Assembly (NCBI RefSeq): GCF_003473485.1
Contig: NC_053043.1
Location: 39,470,576 to 39,534,575, forward strand
Reading direction: 5' to 3'
Origin: Medicago truncatula
Taxonomy: Eukaryota > Streptophyta > Magnoliopsida > Fabales > Fabaceae
Length of the DNA stretch: 64,000 nucleotides
The notes under the pieces: model-generated
Told to the model about the DNA's origin: nothing
Databases searched by the model: none
What the model saw: only the letters and a program-made list of their open reading frames with translations
Shown: positions 34,325-43,832 of the stretch, one piece after another
Layout: each line of letters starts with the position of its first letter
Numbering within the stretch: position 1 is the first letter of the stretch
Position numbers and translations under genes: made by a program

Positions 34325-34589
34325 ATAGTCTTGGCTTTGTTTTTTTCTTGCTGACAAAAAAAATAAAATAATTGCATTTTGTAATGACACCTGTAGAAAT
34401 TTGGCCGGCCAGACCTATCTGTCCTCTTGCATCCACGACAAATAATCAAAAAATATGTTATTTGAACAATCATTTTCCGATAACTTGAACAACCGAATAT
34501 TTTCAAGGCAATGTGGATATTTTTTTTTTGTGTTACCTAGGAGAAGAAAATCCTAGTGATCCGGAGTTTGGACGCGAGGTAAGTAATAT

Positions 34590-34716
34590 CTTGTCAAAAA
34601 TTCATACACCTAGAATCGAACTTGGAATCTCTGCCTAGAACTCGAACTTCGAGTCTTCGAAGCGATTCGTCCTTAAGTGAAGATCATTAACCAATTGAAC
34701 TCAATCACTTGGTTAA
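34590..34716 (-). repeat. SINE-like tRNA-derived repeat fragment
   Basis: On the minus strand, 'TTCAATTGGTTAATGATC' resembles a Pol III A box, and 'AAGTTCGATTCTAGG' further on resembles a B box (GGTTCGANTCC). No full cloverleaf can be drawn, so this is a repeat and not a tRNA gene. Confidence 0.4.
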
Positions 34717-34839
34717 GGCAACATGATATTGGCACAAGGCCAACAAAAAATTGTTAAAAAACTAAAATAACTTTCATAAAGAGTTGTTCATTAAGTTGTT
34801 CTAAAATGGTTGTCAACATACACTTTCTCAATAATTGAT

Positions 34840-35155
34840 AGAAAGAACATAGAAATGAAATGTCACCTATAAACACATGTTCATGCCATCTTTTGTCTGA
34901 TGTAGGTCTCTTTAACACATCTCCTCACGACCAGCACTACTGGGTTTGGTTCGTGGACATAAATGATGGGTGACTCGAGATAGCAGAAACCTGTTAGCAT
35001 GTGGCCTAATGAATCTTGAAGGAGACTCTAATACCATCTTAGAAATCGTGGTTGGGACTAACACAACCTCACAAAACTTCCTTGCGAGATGGGAATTTCT
35101 CCACTTATAAACACATGTTTGAGAGCTATATTTTGTCTGATGCATGACTCTAACA
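34840..35155. repeat. dispersed-repeat fragment with a direct repeat at its ends
   Basis: 'TATAAACACATGTT..TTTTGTCTGATG' occurs at both 34868-34900 and 35105-35144. The block between them contains a 77-codon minus-strand frame without domain content. The arrangement looks like a piece of a repeated element, possibly LTR-derived. I could not define its borders. Confidence 0.4.
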
Positions 35156-35631
35156 AAAAAATTGAGCTTTACTTAAAAAAAATTGAGCTTACGGCAGATA
35201 ATTAACTTATACTTATAAGTTCATACAACTAAAATGATAAGTTTGATAACAATTTCTTCTTACAAGTTTATGGTTTTTTTTTGAACTAATAGTTAGCGTA
35301 TTTTATAAGTTTGTAACTTATCATTTTACCTATTATCTTAACAACCAATTTAACTATAATACGTTAAAAAAACAAAAATGTTTCTCCCTATTTTATTAAT
35401 AATATACTTTGAAGTCTTTATCTCTCATTTAAAATATTCAACTGGACCATATAGTTCAACCAGGGACGGATGCACCTAAGTTAAGTTGGAGATGCAACCC
35501 CCACTAAGTTTCTCCTTTTATCATTAATTATTGATTTATTTATTATTTTTTCTAATAAAAATTAAGTGTTTTCTCCACAAAAAGTTTTGAATAATTTTAT
35601 TTGGACATAAATTATTAGACTCTATTATGGT

Positions 35632-35979
35632 CAAGGGTGGGCAAAAAAACCAAAAACTGAACTGAACAAAAAAAAACTAACTATTACTGTTTTGAAATTG
35701 AACTGAAACAATTCAGTTCAAAACAATTCAGTTCAATTCGAAACAGTTCAGTTCGGAACAGTTCAGTTCGGTAACTAAAATTCAATTTCATTTGTTTTTT
35801 TCATATTTTTTTCAAAGGTATCAATAATAACAGTTCAATTCAGTTCGGAACAGTTCAGTTCGGTTTGAAACAGTTCAATTCGAAATGCAAACAGTTAAGT
35901 TCAGTTATTTTAAAGTTAGCAAACAATTCAGTTCAGTTCGGTTCAGTTTTTATCCCGAATTGAACCATGCCCACCCCTA
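35632..35979. mobile_element. hAT-like MITE built of CAGTTCGG repeats, about 350 bp
   Basis: The ends AAGGGTGGGCA (35633) and TGCCCACCCCTA (to 35979) form a short inverted repeat. The flanking sequence ATTATGG is repeated (35624-35630 and 35980-35986), consistent with a 7-8-bp hAT target duplication. The interior is a run of 'ACAGTTCAGTTCGG(A/T)' units at 35715-35945. Confidence 0.7.
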
Positions 35980-36459
35980 ATTATGGCCATATACAAAGTG
36001 TTAAAAAGGTAAAATTCATCTCTAATTACATCACTTTTAATGTTTTTATTTATTCCTAAACTTTACAAATAGTGGGATTATCTAATATTCTATTCTAATG
36101 TCCTGCAATATAAACTTTGGGTGTGTTGAATAAGTAATAAGTTCTTAACTCTTGAAGAGATAGAAAAGTAGAAAACTATGTGACAACTTACTAATAGTGA
36201 ATCAATAACTATAAAACTTTATCTTAACCAATGTTTGAAGAAGTTGTGGAAAGTTGAAAACCTCCTTAGAATTTTGTTTTGTTTTTTTCAATAAGATTTG
36301 ACTTTAGCATATTGAGAGTAGGCTTTGTCTCATTTTCCATTCTCTATACTTCAGCATAGACTATAGAGATATTTTATATGTATATATAAATAAACTCTAT
36401 CTATCTTCTTCTGCCTTTCTTTTTCTCATTACAGAACCATTGATGATATGATAGTCATC

Positions 36460-39210
36460 ATGAATTCTCATCTCACCATGTTTTTCTTTCTTTTCAATCT
36501 CTTAACAATCTCTTCCTTTTCCTCATCACAACCCTCTTACAAAGATCATTGTTCTTCCATCATCATAGAGTCAACTCCAAAAGACCTCATCATCCATAAC
36601 TCTTTTCCTCTTGGTGATCAATACTCGGGTTACTTCACAGGAGGTGATACAATCATCAATAATGAAAACTCCTTCAACAACAAATACTCTTCATTTTACC
36701 TTAGACATATAAAAATGCATGAAACTATAAACTCTGACTTGTTCAAAATTGAATCCACTGTTTCATTCAGAACCACTCCAAACACAGTTTACTATCATGT
36801 AAGCAACTTTAGCTATGGTAATAAACCAAGTTCTAGAAGTCAACATCGTTTCAAAACAAGTTTTGTAACTTTCAAGCTTGAAGGGTTTTGGTCAAAATCT
36901 TCAGGAAAAGTTTGTATGGTTGGAACAGGAATTGGTTATTCACAAACAGGTGATTCTCTTAATCTTGATGCTGTCTTTAAGCTTAACAATGTTTTCCATT
37001 CAAGTAACATCACTAGTTTGATCAGTGGAAGCTTAGAGAGTTTGAGTTCTGAAAAGGGTGATGAGAAAGATCATTACTTTGAACCAATTTCTATAATGAT
37101 GTTTCCAAAAGCAAATTATAGTTATAGTTTGGATTCTAAAGAAGCTGAAAATGAATTCTCTTTTGAAAGTGATGTTTCTGAGAAAAAGGGTTTGTCACTA
37201 AATCCATATCCATCAAGTTTTTGTTCATTTCCACTCTCAAGAGCTATTAGAAGACTCCGATTAGAGTACACTCACGAGTGCAATTCTTCAAAGAATTGCA
37301 CTCCTATAATTAGTGATCAATTGCCATATATGTTGTCTCTGAGAGGTGCTGAATGTTCTCAAGAAAACAAGCATAGGATGAAGGTTATGATGGTATTTTC
37401 AAATAAAAGTGACTATTGGATTGAAAAAGGTTTCAATCCGAAAACTACGTTGGTAGGGGAAGGTTGGTGGGATGAGAAGAAAAATTCATTGTGTGTAGTT
37501 GCTTGCCATTTCATTGGCATCATGAAATCTTCCTTGAATGGCATTCGTCTTGGCGATTGCTCGGTAAGATTGAGATTGAAATTCCCTTCAGTTTGGTCAA
37601 TAAAAAATACTAATAGCATAGTTGGACAAATTTGGAGCAACAAGAGTGCTAATGATCCAAACTACTTCAAGATGATAACATTTAGAAATTTCGAAGATGA
37701 CAGGGTTGGATATCGAGCGTCGAAGTACGAGTATAGCCAGCTTGAAAGAGTTAAGAAATCATGTCCAACACACAAGGTTGTCAAGGACAAAGGTAGAACA
37801 AGATTTCCAGATGTTTATTCTTACGATATGAGATTTGATATGTCAGTTAGAGATAGAGAGTCCAATATAAGAGTAGCATCTGGTTCTTCAGCTCCTTTAT
37901 CTGTTGGTGATCAAGTTTATGATGATCCTCTTACTATTTCAAATTCCACATCAGAAACTCCTATGGTGATGTTCAACAATGGCAGCTTGTTCAACATTAG
38001 CTACAAGATTACTATATTTTCTAATTCAACCTTATATAACAGGAATTCAGTGTTTAATTTGTCTTCTTATAGAGTGAAGATTTCAGCAGAAGGTATTTAT
38101 GATGCAAGGACAGGAACCCTGTGTATGATTGGTTGCCGCGATCTTAACTCAAAGGCTGGAACACCGTTAGCCGGCTCTGTGGATTGTGAGATTCTATTGA
38201 AGTTTCAGTTTCCATCATTGGATGCAATAAATGGAAGCTACAACATTAAAGGGAGTATCGAAAGCATGCGAAAAAAATCAGATCTTCTTTACTTCAAAAG
38301 TTTAGAGCTTTCTTCATATGCAATTTACTCGGAAACAGCGATAACAGCTGTTTGGAGAATGGATATGGAGATTATCATGGTTCTGATATCTACAACTCTA
38401 GCATGTGTTTTCGTCGGATTGCAACTATACCATGTCAAGAAACACACTAATGTGCTTCCCTTCATCTCAGTTTTCATGATGTCAATTCTCACATTAGGTC
38501 ATATGATGCCACTTGTTCTCAATTTCGAAGCACTTCTTCCTCAAAATTATAACAGCAAAAACTTTGTGTTTGGATATGTTGGATGGCTTGAAGTTAATGA
38601 AATAGCTGTAAGAATTATAACCATGATAGCTTTCTTGTTGCAATTCCGTCTCCTTCAACTAACTTGGTCGTCAAGAAAGACTACTGAAAGCCAGAACGGC
38701 CTCTGGATTGCTGAGAGAAAGGCTAGTTATGTGATTTTCCCATTGTATGCAGCTGGATTATTGACTTCATTTCTGTTGAAGTTGAAAAATGATGGATTTC
38801 AACATGATTCATCTTGGGAGAACATGAAATCTTATGGCGGTTTGGTATTGGATGGCTTTCTTGTGCCACAAGTAATTCTAAACTTGTTTTCAAATATGAA
38901 TGAGAATGTTCTTTCATGTTCATTTTACTTTGGAACTACTTTTGTGAGACTCTTGCCGCATGCCTACGATCTTTACAGGACTCGTAATTATGCTCGACTC
39001 GGCGATGGATCATACTTCTATGCCAATCCTAATGCAGATTTTTACTCCACTACTTCGGATATTGTCATTCCTTTGGGAGGTATCTTATTTGCTATCATTA
39101 TCTACTTGCAGCAACGTTTTGGTGCTCAATGTGTTCTTCCTCATCGATTCAAAGGATCAAAGGTATATGAAAAGGTGCCTGTGGTGACTGAATCAGAAGC
39201 TGAAATATAG
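36460..39210 (+). CDS. DUF2921-family multi-pass membrane protein, intronless, about 916 aa
   Basis: The ATG at 36460 (MNSHLTMFFF) is chosen because it aligns with the start of the tandem paralogue (MNSLLSKFFL); an ATG four codons upstream (36448) is also in frame. A hydrophobic signal peptide is followed by an ectodomain-like half with conserved motifs (YKDHCSSI, TGGDTIIN, MMFPKANYSYSL, LVGEGWWDEK). From about residue 640 come roughly seven membrane segments, including LISTTLACVFVGLQL, FMMSILTLGHMMPLVLNFEALL, VIFPLYAAGLLTSFLL, GTTFVRLLPHAYDLYR and IPLGGILFAIIIYLQQ, then a short tail ending QCVLPHRFKGSKVYEKVP. Family members in Arabidopsis (FLY1/FLY2) are endomembrane E3 ligases affecting pectin, but the RING domain is missing here, so biochemical function is unknown. 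A TATA-like run (TATATATAAATAA) lies at 36381-36393. Confidence 0.9.
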   Translation: MNSHLTMFFFLFNLLTISSFSSSQPSYKDHCSSIIIESTPKDLIIHNSFPLGDQYSGYFTGGDTIINNENSFNNKYSSFYLRHIKMHETINSDLFKIESTVSFRTTPNTVYYHVSNFSYGNKPSSRSQHRFKTSFVTFKLEGFWSKSSGKVCMVGTGIGYSQTGDSLNLDAVFKLNNVFHSSNITSLISGSLESLSSEKGDEKDHYFEPISIMMFPKANYSYSLDSKEAENEFSFESDVSEKKGLSLNPYPSSFCSFPLSRAIRRLRLEYTHECNSSKNCTPIISDQLPYMLSLRGAECSQENKHRMKVMMVFSNKSDYWIEKGFNPKTTLVGEGWWDEKKNSLCVVACHFIGIMKSSLNGIRLGDCSVRLRLKFPSVWSIKNTNSIVGQIWSNKSANDPNYFKMITFRNFEDDRVGYRASKYEYSQLERVKKSCPTHKVVKDKGRTRFPDVYSYDMRFDMSVRDRESNIRVASGSSAPLSVGDQVYDDPLTISNSTSETPMVMFNNGSLFNISYKITIFSNSTLYNRNSVFNLSSYRVKISAEGIYDARTGTLCMIGCRDLNSKAGTPLAGSVDCEILLKFQFPSLDAINGSYNIKGSIESMRKKSDLLYFKSLELSSYAIYSETAITAVWRMDMEIIMVLISTTLACVFVGLQLYHVKKHTNVLPFISVFMMSILTLGHMMPLVLNFEALLPQNYNSKNFVFGYVGWLEVNEIAVRIITMIAFLLQFRLLQLTWSSRKTTESQNGLWIAERKASYVIFPLYAAGLLTSFLLKLKNDGFQHDSSWENMKSYGGLVLDGFLVPQVILNLFSNMNENVLSCSFYFGTTFVRLLPHAYDLYRTRNYARLGDGSYFYANPNADFYSTTSDIVIPLGGILFAIIIYLQQRFGAQCVLPHRFKGSKVYEKVPVVTESEAEI

Positions 39211-40492
39211 ACATCTACTCATAAATTGCAGTTTTTGAAGCTCAAGTGCAAATTTTCTAATGAATGGTGGTGGGTGATACCTATGTAGTTCTCTTCTTAT
39301 ATTTTAGCTTTGAATTTGTGCTTTTGTAATATTTATGATCTTTACAGAATAAATATGTTACATTAAAGAACAACTCTGACTATTTGAAGACAAGTGCAAA
39401 GGAATTTTGAAACCGAAACATTGAACTAGTTTAAATCGACTTATTTGAGTTTACTTACTGGCATAAGAACTGTGAGATTCGTTGAGAGAGCTTATGGAAA
39501 CATCTTATGACATGTCAAAAGTTGTTTTCAGTATTTCTATAATCGCTTCAAATGCTAGCTTTTAGAAATCACGGCAATTTTGCTTTGAAAATCCCACAAA
39601 CGTGCGTTTGTGGTTGCAAACTCCAAACCAAACCGACACTAACTTTGAGTGCTTTTATAGCTAAAAGAGTTTTTTTTTTTTTTTTTTTTTTTTTTATATA
39701 TTTTTAAAAAAGATCAAAACTATTGTACTTGCAGTCAGATCTTTTTCTGATTCCTTTTTTAGTCACTTATTGTTTTAGCCATACCTTTTTGTTTTTTTCG
39801 TACAAGCACATAACATTTCCACTAGTACCATTTACACTTTTAATTTATATTTCTTTTTTATTTTTTAATTATGTATTTATTTAAGAAATTATAATATCAG
39901 ATTTAATAAATAAAAAAAACAAAATAAAATCTGACTTGGCTGCCACATCATCGTGGTGGACATGTCCATGTCATTTAAAAAAATGTCATATCATCTAAGT
40001 TGAATGTCAAAATTGTGATTTAGTAAAATATGGGATCAAAACTATATTTAAGTCATTTGATTTTTGGTTACGCTTGTAGATTTCATATATATGTGTCTAG
40101 TTGTAGAAAATCCTGAATTAGAAAAATATTATCATGGCTAACCTGACACGTTACAAATAGACTCTTGCCATATCATTTGATAAACAACGGTTTTCAAACT
40201 TGAATCTTCTGCAACCTTTGTACAATGTTGTTGACGATAACAATTTTTTTTTTATATCTTACTCTAGTGTCTACGGCCAACTGTATCATATAACTAGTTG
40301 TTAAGGATCTAATTTTTTCCATCTTATCTGTCGGGAGGTCATTCATCTTAATACTGTTATTCAGATTAAAACAAGAACCATAGATAATCAAGAAATCGTT
40401 TTTTTTTTTAAAAATTAATTGAGGATATTCGAATAGAGTTTCCAAAGACTTAATATATAAATACTCCTACTCTTTAATAACCTAATACCTTA
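39211..40492. other. 3' flank of the DUF2921 gene and AT-rich intergenic DNA
   Basis: Includes a run of about 27 T at 39670-39696. No gene or element with definable ends was seen. The minus-strand frame 40194-40445 has no recognisable content. Confidence 0.45.
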
Positions 40493-40862
40493 GAGCAACC
40501 ACATCCATGCCACCCAAATGAGTGGTATAAATGGGACCCACATAATATATTACTTTACAATTCCCAATTATTTAAACCACTCAATTGCATTTTCTAAATA
40601 TTCATACCACTCCTCTAAAACTCTAAAATGGGTCCCACTTATCTTACAATAACAATATACTTTAAATGTATATTTTACAATCTCACCTATCAATTGATAA
40701 AAATAATCAAAAGTAATATTTTGTCGGTTAAAAGTGGGTGGTACTCCATTACCACTTTGTTAAGCTTTGCAACTTGCTTACATGTCAAATATCAGTTGCT
40801 TTCTGACACATTTTCATGTGGCTCAGTTATACCATTGTGCTTTTGCACTGATAATTATGCTC
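40493..40862. mobile_element. possible Tourist-like MITE, 370 bp
   Basis: GAGCA at the left and TGCTC at the right form a very short inverted end, and TTA flanks both sides (40490-40492 and 40863-40865), as expected for PIF/Harbinger insertions. The interior repeats 'ATGGG(A/T)CCCAC' and 'CCACTC'. The short ends leave room for chance. Confidence 0.45.
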
Positions 40863-41085
40863 TTAGTACCATACCTTAATTAATTTATTTTTGTCAAAAC
40901 CTTAGTATTATAAGATTGAGTAGCTCAACTGGTAGAAGTTAAAAAAGTTAATGAGTTAAAATACAAGAATTCAACCATAATACAAAGATTTTAATTTGTT
41001 TACCCTTATAAACAAATACAAAACTATACTGGTTTGATGGTTACATCAATTAATTTTGATAATAACATCAATTAATCTATTTCTT

Positions 41086-41700
41086 TCATAAACAATTACG
41101 ACATATAGGACATGTTAATTTCCTCTGCAACCAATGATCTATACAATCTGAATGAAAAATGTGCTTGCAAACAGGAAAAACTTGACACAACTGTCCCCTT
41201 TGAAAATCTTCCAAACAAATGGCGCATTCATTGCAACTTCTTCTTAACTCATAACCATGCTTTCCAATTCCATCATAGTTCATCAAAGGTGGCAATTTCT
41301 TAGAATCCCTAAGTTTTTGTCCTCTATTCTTATCATAATTTTCTTCTTGTTCTTCTTCACTTGTAGCCACCATTGTCCAATCTTGCAAATTGCTAAACAC
41401 AAGAGCATGGAAAATTGTAACCCCTTGGTGAGATACATCATTATGATCTTCGTCGTCATCGTCGTCGTAAGCTATATGAGTTCCTTGTTCAATGTCATGT
41501 TCATTGATAATAATAGGTCTCATTTCCACAAACCAATAGAATAAACCATGGAAAATTTGATGGAATATGAAGAAAAACATTGTGATTATAAGACATATCA
41601 TGACAAATGTTGGAAGATCAAATTTTATGACATAAACATACATGTGCATTAAACCATCAAATTGTTTGCCTGTGGGAAAAACTTCTGTCAACTCAGCCAT
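41086..41700 (-). CDS. RING-H2 finger protein, ATL-like E3 ubiquitin ligase, about 204 aa
   Basis: Single-exon frame on the minus strand, open up to 41739. I prefer the second ATG at 41700 (MAELTEVFPTGKQ) because it has the better context and the residues before it are unlike a leader. Near residue 30 is one membrane segment (FVMICLIITMFFFIFHQIFHGLFYWF), an acidic Asp run follows, and the C-terminus is a RING-H2 domain: CAICLEDF, then CQVFPVCKHIFHSDCIDHW and CPICR, with the C-x2-C...C-x-H-x2-H-x2-C-x10-C-x2-C spacing. One membrane helix plus a RING-H2 fits plant ATL E3 ligases, which attach ubiquitin to targets from a membrane position, though the GLD motif of classical ATLs is not obvious. 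A TATA-like run (CTATATATAAAA on the minus strand) lies around 41763-41774. Confidence 0.88.
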   Translation of the reverse strand: MAELTEVFPTGKQFDGLMHMYVYVIKFDLPTFVMICLIITMFFFIFHQIFHGLFYWFVEMRPIIINEHDIEQGTHIAYDDDDDEDHNDVSHQGVTIFHALVFSNLQDWTMVATSEEEQEENYDKNRGQKLRDSKKLPPLMNYDGIGKHGYELRRSCNECAICLEDFQRGQLCQVFPVCKHIFHSDCIDHWLQRKLTCPICRNCL

Positions 41701-42621
41701 ATTGATTTGTATGTTTAATTTAATTGATGAATTAATCAATGAAATTTAAATGTGACAATTTTTTTTATATATAGTTATGGGATTTTATGTTACTTGTTTT
41801 AAATAGGTTACGTACATTGGACCAATATCTGTCAAGATTATAATGTATAGGCTGTGTATTCTAATTAAAGAAATCTAGATGGTTTTTGAGTTTATCCTAA
41901 ACCGTTTACAGATAGCAAAATGCATGCATGATGTGTATATCCTATCTGACCGTTTTCTATGAGGAGATATGTGTTGGCATTTGTATTCTTAACCGATACA
42001 TTATCTTTAGATTGCCAAACGAGTAAATCAATATTTTGGTCATCGAAATTGTAATAATTGTGAAATTTAGTTTCTCAAATTAAAAAATTTAATTCTTTTA
42101 ATAAAATACTACTTTTCTTTATACAATAAATAATTTTGGTGAGTTTTTTTTGTTGTAAGCCGGATATATCCATCTGACGCAACTTGTACAGACTAATCCT
42201 CAAGCCTTATGAGACCTAAATGGACAGTAAACTCGACTATTTTCAAGCTTTATGAGACCTAAATGGACCGTAAACTCTTCAAGATCGAATTCAACTTGTG
42301 TCATCTCATCTAAGCATTTTTTCTTATAATTTAGGTGAGTTGGACTTGAGTAAATACCACTTTTATCATAATTGTCGCGTTTGAAAAAATATGTTAAAAA
42401 ATTGGTATTTTTAGTTTTTAAGGTATATCAATTATTATCTTTTAATTTTATCTCTACTTAATATTATATATATATTATATACATCGTTTCCAAATTTTTA
42501 TTTTTTACTTTGTGTTATATATGATAATAAAAATCAACCAATAACTAATAAAAAAATAATAGCAAAAGATAAAATTATCAATAAAAAGAGGTCATGTAAG
42601 GGTTTGAACCTCGGGAACCAT

Positions 42622-42715
42622 CCCCGTGAGTTTATCTTAGTTGGTAAAGTCATTGTATAATATATGTAGCAGTCAAGGTTTGAACTCGAACGTCCCACTT
42701 ATTCATCAAGTTAAT
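42622..42715 (+). repeat. SINE-like tRNA-derived repeat
   Basis: 'CCCCGTGAGTTTATCTTAGTT' with 'TTAGTTGGTAAAGTC' resembles the A box of a tRNA-derived head. 'AAGGTTTGAACTCGAACGTC' 45 bases later resembles the B box. A related fragment lies inverted at 55411-55470. It lacks a foldable anticodon arm, so it is not a tRNA gene. Confidence 0.45.
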
Positions 42716-43175
42716 TTTATTTGGCAAAAAAACACAGTAAAGTTAATTGATAAAATTATCATTCTCTTTCATTTATATATAATTTTCTTTTATTAGTGTG
42801 AAAATTACATAATTTAATAGTTTTTGGCTATGGATTGTCTTGAATAGTCCTTTTCCATCGAGTAAAAAAAGCGTCTTATCCCATCCACACAACTATAAAA
42901 CCTTACGGTTATTGTAATTTTATTTTAAAATTTTGATGATGCATTCAAATATTAAATTATTGAAATATTAAATTATTGAAGTAATGTAAGCGTGTCAATG
43001 AAAGTCGACTCAGTTGATAAAGAGATGACTTATTTGTAAGGTTGTGGAATTTAATCCTACTGCAAAGGTGATGACCTCTTTTATAGGTGATTGTAAATAC
43101 ATTTGTTAGTGTTTGCTGAACTTTAAGGCATATCCTGTCCATCGTGAGTCCTTAGAACACAACTCATATTGACAA

Positions 43176-43279
43176 CTTTATGTAACCAAAATGAAGTAAC
43201 ACAAGTGTAAACAACTAGGGTATAATTTAGTTATGTCACCAAAATTAAGTAACACAAGTGTAAACAACTAGGGTATAAT
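43176..43279. repeat. tandem repeat, two copies of about 50-64 bp
   Basis: 'CCAAAAT(G/T)AAGTAACACAAGTG' followed by 'TAAACAACTAGGGTATAAT' occurs twice in direct succession, starting near 43183 and 43238. Confidence 0.75.
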
Positions 43280-43832
43280 GTTTAGGTTAAATTCGGTTAT
43301 TGATAAAAAATATCCAAACCAACCAAATTCATATTGATTTGATTTTGTTCGGTGTTAAGTATTTTTCACAAGTGAAATTGAACCAAATCAATGATATTTA
43401 ATTTAGTTTATCGGTTTGTCTGAAAGTTAAACAACTTAAAAGAACAGTCGTGTTCAAGTTCTCAACTCTATTTGCTTGTGTCAGCTGGAACTTTTTTTAT
43501 GCACTTTCAGTCAAAAGAATAGTCATACTACTTAAAATAAAAGTTAACAACCGATATTCCCTCCGTCGTTAATTATAAACAAATCCCCCTCCGGAGTATT
43601 ATTAAATTATTATTTTATATTTTATTTTTATTCAGATAATAAAAGTTAGATTTTATTGTCGTTTTTTTTTTTTTGACGCAACATAAACCCATGGTGTTTT
43701 TTCAAGACCAATTAGAATATTCTGGTCTAAGCTATATACTAACCTTAGATTCGGCCACAACATAAACCCTAATCAAACAAAAACCCTAATTTCATCCCCA
43801 ATTTAACACCCTTCTTCAATCTTCACTCTTCA

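Larger units (their letters stand above)
41740..43832. other. intergenic stretch with SINE-like and short tandem repeats
   Basis: Holds the promoter side of the RING gene, a short direct repeat 'TATGAGACCTAAATGGAC(A/C)GTAAACTC' (42207 and 42250), the SINE-like piece at 42622, and a 64-bp tandem pair at 43176. A solitary Stowaway-type end 'TTCCCTCCGTCGTTAATTATAA' at 43556-43577 has no partner. No gene before 43833. Confidence 0.5.

Noticed and set aside
35460..35632. hAT element beginning 'CAGGGACGGATGCACC' at 35461
   Set aside because: The end sequence looks right, but I found no matching right end or 8-bp duplication in the window.
41086..41544. Plus-strand frames at 41112-41303 and 41257-41544
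   Set aside because: They are shadows of the minus-strand RING-H2 gene, whose zinc-ligand spacing is complete.
42622..42715. tRNA gene
   Set aside because: Only A-box- and B-box-like segments are present; no anticodon stem-loop or acceptor stem can be formed. The same goes for 34590-34716 and 55411-55470.
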